64,000 nucleotides of DNA from Kofleriaceae bacterium (GCA_024762925.1 JANTGM010000014.1:20522-84521); one strand, 5' to 3'. Shown: positions 17,317 to 26,933, counted from the first letter of the stretch. Notes: generated from the letters alone by a model not told the origin. Translations and numbers: made by a program.

Positions 17317-20124
17317 GTGCCAGACACAACTTCGCCGCCAACCACATCGACAACTCCATCGCTATCTAAGCAGTACGTCGCAAGCGACGTCGAGCCACGC
17401 TGGCTTTCCACGTGGCTCGATAGTGGTGCATTCCACGCAGATGAGAATGCCGCCAAGGCTCCTTTTGCCGTAACCCTGCCACCGCCGAATGTAACGGGGG
17501 CCCTGCACATGGGGCACGCGCTGGGTTCGACAATCCAAGATATCCTCGTGCGCTGGCGCAGGATGCAAGGTCGTAATGCGATGTGGATGCCGGGAACGGA
17601 TCACGCCGGCATCGCCACGCAAATGCTCGTTGAGCGCGACCTGAACAAGCGAGAAGGCAAGAGTCGACACGATATCGGCCGAGAAGCGTTCTTAGAAAAA
17701 GTCTGGGAGTGGAAGGACAAGCACGCTGGGCGCATCGAAGAGCAAATGAAGCTAATGGGCTTTTCGCTCGACTGGGAACGTGAACGCTTCACCATGGACG
17801 ATGGAGCTTGTGCCTCTGTACGTGAGGATTTTGTTCGACTCCATGAGCAGGGCCTGATCTACCGCGCGAACCGTCTTGTGAATTGGTGCTCCGATTGCCA
17901 AACCGCGGTCTCGGATCTTGAAGTCAACAACATTGAAGAGCAGGGCTCGCTGTGGGAGCTAAAGTACGAAGTTGCTGATGAGCCCGGTCGATTCATCGTT
18001 GTCGCGACCACGCGCCCCGAGACCATGCTTGGCGATACGGGCGTGGCGGTTCATCCTGACGATGAGCGCTACACCGATATCATCGGGAAAACTCTGAAGC
18101 TGCCACTCTGCGATCGGGAGATCCCGGTTGTGGCCGATAGCTTCGTGGATCCCGAGTTTGGCTCCGGTGCCGTCAAGGTGACCCCAGCCCACGACTTTAA
18201 CGACTTTGATTGCGGCCAGCGCTGTGGTCTTGAGTCACGCAGCATTATCGACCGCCAGGGCAAGCTCTGCGGCGACATTCCCGAGAAGTACATTGGCATG
18301 CACGTCGATGAGGCGCGCAAAGTTGTGGTGGCGGACTTGAAAGCGTCGGGCAACCTCGGCGAGGTCGAGGACTACAAAGTGCCTCGTGGTCGCTGCGATC
18401 GTTCGAACACGGTTATCGAGCCAATGCTCAGTGAGCAGTGGTGGGTGAATACCGAGCCTCTGGCTAAGCGCGCGATTGAAGCGGTGGAGGAGGGGCGCAC
18501 CAAATTCGTGCCCGAGCTTTGGACCAAGACGTACATGCACTGGATGAAGAACATCAAACCCTGGTGCATCTCGCGTCAGCTTTGGTGGGGGCATCGCATT
18601 CCGGCTTGGTATTGCGACGCGTGTGGTGCGGCGATCGTTGCTCGCGAAACGCCCACCGAGTGCACGTGCGGATCAGACAAACTTCGCCAGGACACTGACG
18701 TTCTGGATACCTGGTTTAGCTCGGCGCTGTGGCCGTTCTCGACCTTGGGCTGGCCGGAGAAGACGCGCTCGCTCCAGGCCTTCTACCCCAACGCGGTGCT
18801 TGTTACTGCACCCGACATCATCTTCTTCTGGGTCGCGCGCATGATGATGATGGGGCTCAACTTCATGGACGAAGTGCCATTCGAGACGGTTTTTCTCACC
18901 CCTGTCGTGACGGACGAAAACGGCGTCAAGATGTCAAAGACCAAGGGCAACGTGATTGACCCGCTGAGTATTGTGCATGGCGCGACCTTCGATGAGCTGA
19001 TGGAAACCGCGGCATCGAATCCGAACGCGCAGAAGTTTGTGAAGAAGAACATGCCCAAGGGCATCGCTGCCATGGGATCCGATGCTCTGCGATTCTCGCT
19101 AGCTGCGATGACCATGCCGGGGCGCAACATCCGCATCTCGATGGAGAGGGTTGAGGGGTATAGAAACTTCATCAACAAATTGTGGAACGCTTCACGCTTC
19201 TCGCTGATGAACCTTGAGGGCTTCGAGGCCAATCGCTTTGCCGGTGTTCTAGCGGAGGGCGCGCCAGCGACCGACTCCGAGAACGCTCTCGACCTGCCGC
19301 AACGCTGGATTCTCTCGCGTTTGCAGCGCGTGGCTGCCGAAGTAGATTCATCACTTTCCGAGTTCAAGTTCAGCGAGGCCGCCAACGCTCTCTACCATTT
19401 CGTGTGGGGCGAGCTTTGCGATTGGTACATTGAGATGTCCAAGCCCTCATTCCGTGGTGAGGCGCAGCAGCGGTTCGTTGCCCAGGGTGTCTTGGTGACC
19501 GTTCTCGAGACGGCGCTGCGACTTCTGCACCCAATCATCCCGTTTGTAACCGAAGAGATTTGGCAGAAGCTTCCAAAACCGTCCACGGTGAGCGGAACGC
19601 TGGTCACAACACTCTTTCCAGAGAGCCAAGAGCAGCTCATCGACGAGGATGCAGAACGCGACATGGGCCTCATTCAGGATGTGATCGTCGCAGCTCGCAC
19701 ACTACGAGCCACCTACAATGTTCCGCCCGCTCAGAAAATCTCTGTGGAGGTGCGAGCTCCTTCGACCGATCGTCGGGCGGTCCTCGAAGGCGGAGCATCC
19801 ATCATCGAGAGCGTTGGCCGTCTTACGGTGACGATTTCGGAAAAGGGGGATCACGTCCCACAATCGGCGAAGGCCATTGTCGGGGGCGATATCGAAGTCA
19901 TTGTTCCCTTGGCTGGGCTTGTGGATATCGACGCCGAGAAAGCGCGCATTCGCAAGGAAATCGGCAAGACGGAGAAAGAAGTGAGTGGGATCGAGCGGAA
20001 GCTCGGCAACGAGAAGTTCTTAGCGCGGGCACCGCAAGAAGTGGTGGACGAGCAACACCGCAGGCTCGCGGAAGAAAAACAGCGCGCCAAGCTCTTGGCC
20101 GAGGCACTGGAGTTCTTGGCATGA
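17317..20124 (+). CDS. valS: Valyl-tRNA synthetase
   Basis: 935 residues from a GTG. Class I synthetase charging tRNA-Val. The HIGH motif is HMGH in PPPNVTGALHMGHALGSTIQ; the KMSKS loop is KMSKTKGNV. An editing (CP1) domain is seen around TTRPETMLGDTGVAVHPDD. The C-terminal 65 residues form the tRNA-binding coiled coil (EKARIRKEIGKTEKEVSGIE onward) typical of ValRS. The downstream ATG overlaps its stop codon. The N-terminal 15 residues are Ser/Thr/Pro-rich and poorly conserved. Confidence 0.97.
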   Translation: MPDTTSPPTTSTTPSLSKQYVASDVEPRWLSTWLDSGAFHADENAAKAPFAVTLPPPNVTGALHMGHALGSTIQDILVRWRRMQGRNAMWMPGTDHAGIATQMLVERDLNKREGKSRHDIGREAFLEKVWEWKDKHAGRIEEQMKLMGFSLDWERERFTMDDGACASVREDFVRLHEQGLIYRANRLVNWCSDCQTAVSDLEVNNIEEQGSLWELKYEVADEPGRFIVVATTRPETMLGDTGVAVHPDDERYTDIIGKTLKLPLCDREIPVVADSFVDPEFGSGAVKVTPAHDFNDFDCGQRCGLESRSIIDRQGKLCGDIPEKYIGMHVDEARKVVVADLKASGNLGEVEDYKVPRGRCDRSNTVIEPMLSEQWWVNTEPLAKRAIEAVEEGRTKFVPELWTKTYMHWMKNIKPWCISRQLWWGHRIPAWYCDACGAAIVARETPTECTCGSDKLRQDTDVLDTWFSSALWPFSTLGWPEKTRSLQAFYPNAVLVTAPDIIFFWVARMMMMGLNFMDEVPFETVFLTPVVTDENGVKMSKTKGNVIDPLSIVHGATFDELMETAASNPNAQKFVKKNMPKGIAAMGSDALRFSLAAMTMPGRNIRISMERVEGYRNFINKLWNASRFSLMNLEGFEANRFAGVLAEGAPATDSENALDLPQRWILSRLQRVAAEVDSSLSEFKFSEAANALYHFVWGELCDWYIEMSKPSFRGEAQQRFVAQGVLVTVLETALRLLHPIIPFVTEEIWQKLPKPSTVSGTLVTTLFPESQEQLIDEDAERDMGLIQDVIVAARTLRATYNVPPAQKISVEVRAPSTDRRAVLEGGASIIESVGRLTVTISEKGDHVPQSAKAIVGGDIEVIVPLAGLVDIDAEKARIRKEIGKTEKEVSGIERKLGNEKFLARAPQEVVDEQHRRLAEEKQRAKLLAEALEFLA

Positions 20125-20696
20125 GCACGCTTGCATTGGACCGAAGCCAAGCGTGCTTACTCATCATTGATGTGCAGGAGCGTCTCTCTTCGGCAATGCC
20201 GGAAGAGCCGATGGCTGCCCTCGTGCGAAACACGAAAATCCTGCTTGAGGCAGCACGTCGCATGGGCATTCCGGTTGTCGTGAGCGAGCAGTACCCAAAG
20301 GGCCTAGGAGCTACGCTGGCGTCGATCGGGGAGAGTCTCAACGAAATCGACGAACTCACGCGAATTGAGAAGCTCGACTTCTCGGTCTGCGCGGCTGAGG
20401 GATTTTCTGAAGCGCACCAGCGTTTCACTGATGCCGGGCGTCGGCAGTGGATTGTCACTGGCATGGAGACGCACATTTGCGTGTATCAGTCGGCAAGGGC
20501 CCTGCTCGAACTCGGTGATACCGTGCACCTTCCTGTGGATGCAGTGGTTTCGCGCGCGAAGCACAACTTCCGAACGGGGCTTGGCTTGGCCGAGAAGAGT
20601 GGGGCGCACCTCACATCGACCGAGACAATCGTCATGGACTTGCTTGGCCGGGCCGAAGGCGAAGACTTCAAGGCAATCTCCAAGCGTATTCGCTAG
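20121..20696 (+). CDS. Isochorismatase-family hydrolase
   Basis: 191 residues from the ATG that overlaps the valS stop. The cysteine-hydrolase fold is shown by the catalytic Asp in ACLLIIDVQERL, a Lys in TRIEKLDFSV and the Cys in VTGMETHICVYQSARAL. The overall pattern is closer to the ISOC1/YcaC group than to nicotinamidases. The substrate is unknown. Its 3' end overlaps the convergent GIDE-like gene by four bases. Confidence 0.87.
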   Translation: MSTLALDRSQACLLIIDVQERLSSAMPEEPMAALVRNTKILLEAARRMGIPVVVSEQYPKGLGATLASIGESLNEIDELTRIEKLDFSVCAAEGFSEAHQRFTDAGRRQWIVTGMETHICVYQSARALLELGDTVHLPVDAVVSRAKHNFRTGLGLAEKSGAHLTSTETIVMDLLGRAEGEDFKAISKRIR

Positions 20697-21250
20697 CGCG
20701 CTTGTGACGCTTGCCCAGGCCCAAAGATTTGAATGGCAATCGTGTCGTCCTCGGGGGCGTGCAACATGAGTCGGCTCGCATTGCTCCGGTAATCACGATC
20801 TTGATCGAAGAGATCAGAGACTCGTGACACTGTGCCCTCGACCTCGATCTGGTCGCCAGGGCAGATGCGCATCTCCTGAGCGCGCTGCCCCACAATGCCC
20901 ATGTCCACAAGAGCCGGTGTGACGCCTTTGCCGCGATCAACTCGGGCATTTTCCGGGGCCACGATCACACGACAGCCATCTTCATCTTGCAGGTAGAATT
21001 CAACGATCGCCTCATCGAAGCGGGTGGCGGCCCAATAGCCCTCGCTCGCCAAGCCCGCCATGTGCGTGTTGCGCCACTCTTCAACGGCGTAGCGGTAGTA
21101 CACGCAGGGCTCGCCGGTGAGTGTGCTGTCGATGAGGTCCCGAGCCACGACAGTGCCGCGAACAAGCGCTCGCCGGCCTGGAATGAGGTCCGCTACCTTC
21201 TCTCGCCGTGGCGGAAACAGCGCCGCCAGTAGTCCCGTCACAATGCTCAT
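20693..21250 (-). CDS. GIDE-domain-like protein
   Basis: 185 residues. The segment LIDSTLTGEPCVYYRYAVEEW followed later by IVAPENARVD resembles the GIDE domain first described in a eukaryotic mitochondrial E3 ligase and found widely in bacteria. Another part (CPGDQIEVEGTVSRVSDLFD) looks like an OB-type strand set. No catalytic ring or membrane helix is visible beyond a weakly hydrophobic N-terminus (IVTGLLAALF). It is the last gene of the minus-strand run beginning near 28566. Function unknown. Confidence 0.6.
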   Translation of the reverse strand: MSIVTGLLAALFPPRREKVADLIPGRRALVRGTVVARDLIDSTLTGEPCVYYRYAVEEWRNTHMAGLASEGYWAATRFDEAIVEFYLQDEDGCRVIVAPENARVDRGKGVTPALVDMGIVGQRAQEMRICPGDQIEVEGTVSRVSDLFDQDRDYRSNASRLMLHAPEDDTIAIQIFGPGQASQAR

Positions 21251-21265
21251 CGCACAGGAGGCAGT

Positions 21266-22237
21266 TTAGCACCCTAGAGTGAAATCGCTCGTTGGTTGGC
21301 CTGACGCTTCTGCGGTGGCCCGGGCTACATGCCCAAAACTCATGCGCGCATTGATCTCACACACAGCGCGCAACTGAGTTCCGCCGTTCACTTCGTAGAG
21401 AAACGAGTCGATTCCGAAGGGGCCGCGATAGCCTTGTGCATGCAGAGCTTTGACAACGGTATGAGCGCTATCGATTAGGTCATCGCCGTGAACTCGCAGC
21501 ATGGCACGGGTCCCTTCATCGTCAACTCTGATGCCTCGAAAGACGCCGCCAGCATCACAGAGCAATTGGTGCGGTGGGAAGACAATGCTGTCGGCTACAC
21601 TCTCTGCGATGAGCCCAGCTACGCCAAAGTCTGCGATTCGCTTCATCCACGGCTCAACGAGAAGCTTGCCATAGCGCTTTAGTAGGCGGGTCGCAAACGC
21701 TCGTTGCTCGCCAACAACCTCACGACCACGGCGCTTGAGCTTCTCGCGGCCAGAGGCGCTCCAAGGGGCTTTGGCAACCCAAGCTTGATCGGGGCCAAGC
21801 GGGGCGAATGCCACGTAGGCATCTAGATCTTGCATGCTTGTGACGATGCGAACGTCTGCAAGCTCGAGCGACGGAGGAAGCCCCAGGCTAAGGGCGAAGC
21901 TACGATCGTTGCAGGCTGCGGCAATCGAGCTGCTACAGGTGAGTTGCCAAAGGCGCTCTTGCCAGGGCGCCTGTAAGTCCTTTGGGCTCGGCTTGCCAGC
22001 GTACTCGGTGGTTTGCCCCCAGACCAGCACTTCCTCAGCTTCGGAGATTGCTGACGCGGCAGTTCCAAGGTCGGTCAGCGTGAAGAAGGTATCGCCTTCA
22101 CGGGTGAATACCCGAAGGGGATGGGAAAACTCTGAGACCGCTCGCTGGACTGGTGTTGGAAGGTGCTTGTGTGGCCCCGGGCTGTTCTCTCGGGCCCAAG
22201 ATAGTTCACAGTCAAGGTTGGCGATGAACGTGCGCAA
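21266..22237 (-). CDS. ATP-grasp-fold protein, probable carboxylate-amine ligase
   Basis: 323 residues from a TTG start (a run of the type RTFIANLDCELSWAR at the N-terminus). ATP-grasp features: Lys in WVAKAPWSASGR, LLVEPWMKRIADFGVAG, and the metal-binding Glu/Asn in RAVCEINARMSFGHVARA. The domain order fits ligases that activate a carboxylate with ATP. It is nine bases downstream of the DUF455 gene and 15 upstream of the GIDE-like gene, so it is likely co-expressed with them. The substrate cannot be predicted. Confidence 0.75.
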   Translation of the reverse strand: MRTFIANLDCELSWARENSPGPHKHLPTPVQRAVSEFSHPLRVFTREGDTFFTLTDLGTAASAISEAEEVLVWGQTTEYAGKPSPKDLQAPWQERLWQLTCSSSIAAACNDRSFALSLGLPPSLELADVRIVTSMQDLDAYVAFAPLGPDQAWVAKAPWSASGREKLKRRGREVVGEQRAFATRLLKRYGKLLVEPWMKRIADFGVAGLIAESVADSIVFPPHQLLCDAGGVFRGIRVDDEGTRAMLRVHGDDLIDSAHTVVKALHAQGYRGPFGIDSFLYEVNGGTQLRAVCEINARMSFGHVARATAEASGQPTSDFTLGC

Positions 22238-22246
22238 GAAAAACTC

Positions 22247-23062
22247 TTAGCGCCGCTTGCCGTTTGGTCTGGTAGCTCGGCACGATTCCAGGTTCGCAAT
22301 GAATTCTTCGTCGAGGCCAGCTTGTTCGCGGGCCGCTCGATCGAGCACGTTTCCGCGCGCTCGGGTTGCCGAGAGGGGAAATTTTACGGTTCGCTCGTAG
22401 GTCTGCCAGCACGTCTCAGCCTCGGGCTTCCACTTTGAGAGCCAGCGCCAGGCGAAGGCAACGTGACGAATCTCATCTTCGTGCACCTTGTCGATTGCAA
22501 GCGCCGTGTCCTCATCGCCAACCTCACGAGCCGCACGAGCGTAATCTCCGGCAAAGTCGAGATTGGCATTTTCGAAGGTGAGTCCCATGACACAGAGAAA
22601 GTCGATCGGCGTTTTCACATCCACCATTCGATGCCAAAAATGCCCAGTCACAGGGTAGTCGCCAAAGGCACCGCCAAAGGCTTCTAGTCGGTCTAGGTAC
22701 AGCTGGCAGTGCTCTTGCTCTTCCACCAAGATGTTCACAAGGCCACGACGAAAACTGGCTGGCTCGTCGGGAAAGGCGAGTAGAACCCATGCGAAAAGTT
22801 CTGCCGCCTGCAATTCATGATTTGCGAGTGCGTGCAAGATTCTCCGCCTCTGCGAGATATCTTGCATGCCTGCGATCGGTGGTACCTTGACCGCCCGGGC
22901 CTCGGCGATGGCGAGATTCGTCGGTCGCGCTGGAGCGTCAATTCGAACCGCAGCGCCTCGCTCGCTATCAACGAGATCGATTGGGGGCGCCGCAAGTTTT
23001 CCCTCAAGGGTTCTCGCGGCGATGATGGACTCGGCGTACTCGCGAACCTGCACAGTGCTCAC
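22247..23062 (-). CDS. DUF455 ferritin-like protein (MiaE-type fold)
   Basis: 271 residues from the GTG at 23062, which overlaps the preceding stop (GTGA); a longer frame to 23152 is not believed. DUF455 proteins have a ferritin-like four-helix bundle with a di-metal site. Visible ligand motifs are NHELQAAELFAWVLLAF, EEQEHCQLYLDRL, GLTFENANLDFA and KVHEDEIRHVAFAW, giving the paired Glu and ExxH pattern of a di-iron centre. Relatives act as hydroxylases or oxidases (MiaE hydroxylates a tRNA base), but the substrate here is not known. The ATP-grasp protein next to it suggests a short modification pathway. Confidence 0.82.
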   Translation of the reverse strand: MSTVQVREYAESIIAARTLEGKLAAPPIDLVDSERGAAVRIDAPARPTNLAIAEARAVKVPPIAGMQDISQRRRILHALANHELQAAELFAWVLLAFPDEPASFRRGLVNILVEEQEHCQLYLDRLEAFGGAFGDYPVTGHFWHRMVDVKTPIDFLCVMGLTFENANLDFAGDYARAAREVGDEDTALAIDKVHEDEIRHVAFAWRWLSKWKPEAETCWQTYERTVKFPLSATRARGNVLDRAAREQAGLDEEFIANLESCRATRPNGKRR

Positions 23063-24399
23063 CCTAACAAACGCCTTCGGCGCGCTGCGAAACCGAGAAG
23101 CAGCAAGAGGCCAAAGACAGCATTGCCACCGGGTTGGCCGCCAACAGAGCAACCGCCCTCGTCATGTCCAGGCCAGCAAACCGAACCCTCTTCTGTGTCG
23201 AGGCAGCCAAAACCACTGGGACAGGTGCCATCGCCGTCGCAGACTTCGATGCAGGCGCGCTTTGAATCGTTGCTGACACATTTCGAAGAGGCGCAGCTCT
23301 CTGGCCCACTGCAAGATTGGCCGAGACCATCGGGCGCGTCGGGCCCGGGAACACATCGACCGCTCACGCAAGTCTCTTGCCCCGCACAATCGGTGGCGCC
23401 ACAGCATGGCTCACCCTGCAAGACTTCGATGACTTCTGTGGTGCTGTAGTCGTAATTGTCGAATGCTGTTACTTCGATTCGAAGTCGCCCATCGCTCATG
23501 GTTGCTGGCACGTCAAAGAGATAGGGCTCGGTTTCACTCACCCCGAGGAAAACGCTATTTACCCGCACCTCTACGCGATCCACTCGAATGTCATCGGTGG
23601 CGGAAGCTCTGATGGTGAACCCTGCATCCACATCGGCACCATCGATTGGACTTGTGATCGTGACCGTTGGAGGCGTTTGGATGCCGGGCCCAAAATGGCT
23701 TAGCAGCGTTTGATAGGAGTTTTGCGTAGGACCTCCGCAGGAACAGTCGCGAGGATTAAACTCCCCACAGGGCGCATCTTCATCTTGAAAGCGCTTGTTG
23801 TAGTCGCAGTTGCGCAAGTAGCTCATCGGGTCAGAACACAAATACTCGTGGTCCAAACCAAATGCATGGGCGGTTTCTTGGGCGATGACCCAGCAGGTCT
23901 CGGCCACGTCGTTTTCGACAAGCTCGGCAAAGGTAAAGGTGATGGCGTTGTTGATCGTCTCGCCGCACATAAAGGGGGCGATGCCACCAATGAGCCCAAC
24001 CTGTCCGATGTCAGAGGCCAAGCCCGCGACAACCGCTTCAAAGTGCGGGGCATCACCCGGATCTTCGTCGGTGATTTCGATATCAAAGGGCTTGTAGGTG
24101 TCGCGAACGCAATCGACGATGGCGTCCCACTGCAGCTGTCCGCCACTAAATGGCGGCACATGCCGAGTGCCATCAATGATGGAGCTTGTGTTGTTGCTTG
24201 AGCTCTCGTTGCCGGGTGTGAAGTCGCAGCCGGTCCCAAAGCATCCGTTTAGGAAGATGAGGTTGGAATTGTGGCTTGTGGTATCGACACGCTCTGGATC
24301 CGCATGAACGTATGTGCCACGTGCACGCTCTGCCAACGCCGCACCATTGGCGAATCCGAAGACCACCGCAAGTGCAGGGAGGAAGGGTGCGAGTTTCAT
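23059..24399 (-). CDS. Secreted metalloprotease-like protein with MYXO-CTERM tail (altered zinc motif)
   Basis: 446 residues. Signal peptide ends near ALA-E (about 24). The middle resembles matrixin-type zinc proteases: QETAHAFGLDH (174-184) and the downstream DPMSYL (Met-turn-like). However, the first His of HExxHxxGxxH is Gln174. An Ig-like domain follows (PPTVTITSPIDGADVDAGFT onward), then a Cys-rich EGF/dickkopf-like region (CCGATDCAGQETCVSGRCVP). The end is a MYXO-CTERM signal: GGCSV, helix VFGLLLLLGFAA, then RRRR. This should give sorting by a rhombosortase-like or myxosortase system and cell-surface display. It is a tandem paralogue of the next gene (3-base gap). Confidence 0.85.
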   Translation of the reverse strand: MKLAPFLPALAVVFGFANGAALAERARGTYVHADPERVDTTSHNSNLIFLNGCFGTGCDFTPGNESSSNNTSSIIDGTRHVPPFSGGQLQWDAIVDCVRDTYKPFDIEITDEDPGDAPHFEAVVAGLASDIGQVGLIGGIAPFMCGETINNAITFTFAELVENDVAETCWVIAQETAHAFGLDHEYLCSDPMSYLRNCDYNKRFQDEDAPCGEFNPRDCSCGGPTQNSYQTLLSHFGPGIQTPPTVTITSPIDGADVDAGFTIRASATDDIRVDRVEVRVNSVFLGVSETEPYLFDVPATMSDGRLRIEVTAFDNYDYSTTEVIEVLQGEPCCGATDCAGQETCVSGRCVPGPDAPDGLGQSCSGPESCASSKCVSNDSKRACIEVCDGDGTCPSGFGCLDTEEGSVCWPGHDEGGCSVGGQPGGNAVFGLLLLLGFAARRRRLLG

Positions 24400-24402
24400 G
24401 CT

Positions 24403-25782
24403 CTACGATAGACGTCGTCGGCGCTGGTAGAAGAGACCGAGAAGAACAAGGAAGAGGCCTGCGAGACCACCTGTGGGGGTTGCTGAGTTGCAGCCACAGC
24501 CGCCGGTGTCCTCAGTGACGCCAGCCCAGCAAACGTTTGTGTCGCCAGCTTTGAGACAGCCAAAGCCCGCTGGGCACTGACCTTTGTCGAGTTCGCAGGT
24601 CTCGGTGCATGTGCCAACACCATCGGAGTCGCGTGCGCAGATTTCTGAGTTGCAGGTTGCGTCGTTATCGCAAGTGGCAGCAAAGCCACCAGGTGTTGTG
24701 CTGTCGGCAATGCAGAAGTTGTCGAAGCAGACGCGACCAGCGGGGCAGTCGCCAGCATCACAGCTCTCGCCAACATTGATTTCGATGGTCTTGCTGCTGG
24801 CCCAGCCCCGAGCGTCGGTGCCGCGAACCTCAAGGGTTGTGTAGCCAGTCGTGCCTTCGGGTGCGTTGAAGATGTAAGGGGGAGATGACGTCTCACCAAT
24901 GGAGTTGCCATTCACAAAGACTTCGACGTTATTAATCCCGTAGTAGTAATCGTCCCCAGAGACTTCGATAACAAAGTTTGGACTCACGTTGGAGTTTGCC
25001 AGCGGGCGCGCAAAATCGAGGTCGGGGCCGCGGTTGGGGCCAACGCCGAAGTGGTCTTCGAGGATGCGGTGTGAGTTCTGATTCTGACGACACATGCAAG
25101 AGGAAGGCTCGTACTCGCCACACGAAGCGTTCTCATCCTGAAACCACTTGAGACCACAGTCCGGCAGGTAGGTCATGGGATCGGTGCACAGGTATTCGTG
25201 CTCAAGACCAAAGGCGTGTGCAGTCTCCTGGCCGACCGTCTCACAGATACTCTTGATCCCGTTGGCGTAGAAGTTCTCGTTTGCGAAGTTGAAGGAAATG
25301 GCATTGTTGATGATGCCGCAGCTAAAGGGAGCGACACCGCCGACCCCTTGTGGCATGCCAGCTTCCGAGGCCCGGCCAGCAACAATGGTCTCAAAGTGCT
25401 CAACATTGGGGCCAGGATCGACATCCGTGATGATGATATCGTAGGGATCGTAGAGAGCCGTCACACACTCGACAAGCTGCTCCCACTGAGCATCACCCTT
25501 GCCCCAAGCAGAGATGTTTGCGGTGCTGCCACCAGCAATAATTGATGAGCGATTGGTGCGAGAATCGTTGAAACCACCACTGATGCTGCAGCCACCCTCA
25601 CATCGATTTAGGTAAATGATCTTCGAGGTATGGCCATTGGGCTCGGCGATGTCCGCCATGGTGGAATCTACCCACTCATAGGTCGTAATCGGGCGCTGGT
25701 CTTTTGCCTGAGCGTCGCCAACGAGGGCGAGAGAAGGAGCCAAGAGTAGAACGGGGAAGAGAAAACGGGCTGCACTGCTCAT
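24403..25782 (-). CDS. Secreted metalloprotease-like protein with MYXO-CTERM tail, paralogue
   Basis: 459 residues from the ATG at 25782; a GTG two codons upstream (25788) is possible. Signal peptide ends near AQA-K (26). It shares the architecture of the neighbour: QETAHAFGLEH (185-195) with the same Gln in place of the first His, DPMTYL, an Ig-like domain (NNVEVFVNGNSIGETSSPPY), a Cys-rich region (CDAGDCPAGRVCFDNFC), and a C-terminal GGCGC, hydrophobic helix and RRRR. The shared substitution suggests selection, not decay. The 176 bases upstream are without a gene and probably hold the promoter of the pair. Confidence 0.85.
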   Translation of the reverse strand: MSSAARFLFPVLLLAPSLALVGDAQAKDQRPITTYEWVDSTMADIAEPNGHTSKIIYLNRCEGGCSISGGFNDSRTNRSSIIAGGSTANISAWGKGDAQWEQLVECVTALYDPYDIIITDVDPGPNVEHFETIVAGRASEAGMPQGVGGVAPFSCGIINNAISFNFANENFYANGIKSICETVGQETAHAFGLEHEYLCTDPMTYLPDCGLKWFQDENASCGEYEPSSCMCRQNQNSHRILEDHFGVGPNRGPDLDFARPLANSNVSPNFVIEVSGDDYYYGINNVEVFVNGNSIGETSSPPYIFNAPEGTTGYTTLEVRGTDARGWASSKTIEINVGESCDAGDCPAGRVCFDNFCIADSTTPGGFAATCDNDATCNSEICARDSDGVGTCTETCELDKGQCPAGFGCLKAGDTNVCWAGVTEDTGGCGCNSATPTGGLAGLFLVLLGLFYQRRRRLS

Positions 25783-25958
25783 CTGCACCGTTCATACAAC
25801 TTTCCACTACTTGAATGCTAGGAGCAATCCCTCGCACACCCTCACTTGTGCCCATACACCGGCGGTCTGTCAGCTTGAAAATACTTTGATTCTAGTAGGT
25901 TGCGAACAAAGGGACCCTGCGGCATCTTGGCAGAGTGAGAACTCAGGTCGCAGCTTGG

Positions 25959-26933
25959 CTAGATCTCCACTCCGACGATCGCGACAACGATGAAGCTGAC
26001 ATAGCTCACAAGCAGAACGAATCCTTCGAGACGTGTGACAGTGCGTTCTGTTCGCATTGCGATGGCACCAAAGATGGTGAGCCCCACCAAGAAGCCGAGA
26101 TCCAAGAGCAGTTTGTCGATGGAACCGGGCAGGGCACGAATGCTTCCCGATGCCCCGACAACGAGGAAGATATTGAAGATATTCGATCCGACAACATTGC
26201 CAATTGCGAGACCTGAGTGACCACGCATGGCAGCCACAAGGCTGGCAGCGAGTTCGGGAAGAGAGGTTCCAAAGGCCACGATTGTGAGTCCAACGAGCCG
26301 GTCGCTCATGCCGAGATCGAGCGCAATGCCCTTGGCACCATCGACAAAGAGCTCTCCGCCACCGACAAGTAACGCCAGGCCAACAATCGTGATTCCCACA
26401 AGTCGCCAGCCGCCTTCCCCGGATGGAGCGCCACCTGCCTCAGCAGTGGATTCGAGATCGGCCGCAGACTGCGCCAATTTCGACTTCGAGGTTGCGAGCG
26501 TCATCAGGCTGTAGGCAACTGCGAGCCCAAGCAGAATGGCCGCTTCAAAACGTGTGACGCCAGAGCTAATGAGCATCAATGGCAAAATGATGACGGAGAT
26601 GACGAGCACGGGGACATCGCGTCGGATCAGGCTGGAATCGACTTTGGGCGGGGCAATGAGCGCGGTGATACCGAGAATAAGACCGAGGTTGGCAATGCAC
26701 GAGCCGATGACATTGCCAAAGACGAGCGGGCTTGAGCCGCTGAGGTTTGCCGAGACACTCACTGCGAGTTCGGGAGCGGAGGTGCCATAGGCGATGACCG
26801 TTAGGCCAATGACGATTTCTTTGATGCCAAAGGTACGAGCCAAGCCTGCGGCGCCTTTGACGAGCCATTCCGCGCCGAGGTAGAGCACAAGCCCTCCAAG
26901 GGCAACCAGGCCGAGGTTGGTTGCAAAATCCAC
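25959..26933 (-). CDS. Ca2+/Na+ exchanger-family membrane protein (YrbG type)
   Basis: 324 residues, about ten helices. The two alpha repeats of the CaCA superfamily are complete: GTSAPELAVS with GNVIGSCIANLGLILG in the first half, and GTSLPELAAS with GNVVGSNIFNIFLVVG in the second. The inverted repeat architecture fits an inner-membrane cation antiporter. The linker (about 155-175) is Ala/Glu-rich. GTG start overlapping the DUF368 stop by one base (TAGTG). Ion specificity cannot be read with certainty. Confidence 0.93.
   Translation of the reverse strand: MDFATNLGLVALGGLVLYLGAEWLVKGAAGLARTFGIKEIVIGLTVIAYGTSAPELAVSVSANLSGSSPLVFGNVIGSCIANLGLILGITALIAPPKVDSSLIRRDVPVLVISVIILPLMLISSGVTRFEAAILLGLAVAYSLMTLATSKSKLAQSAADLESTAEAGGAPSGEGGWRLVGITIVGLALLVGGGELFVDGAKGIALDLGMSDRLVGLTIVAFGTSLPELAASLVAAMRGHSGLAIGNVVGSNIFNIFLVVGASGSIRALPGSIDKLLLDLGFLVGLTIFGAIAMRTERTVTRLEGFVLLVSYVSFIVVAIVGVEI

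Noticed and set aside
19560..20120. N-terminal extension of the isochorismatase frame
   Set aside because: It overlaps valS in another frame, is Arg/Ser-rich and has no domain; the ATG overlapping the valS stop is the better start.
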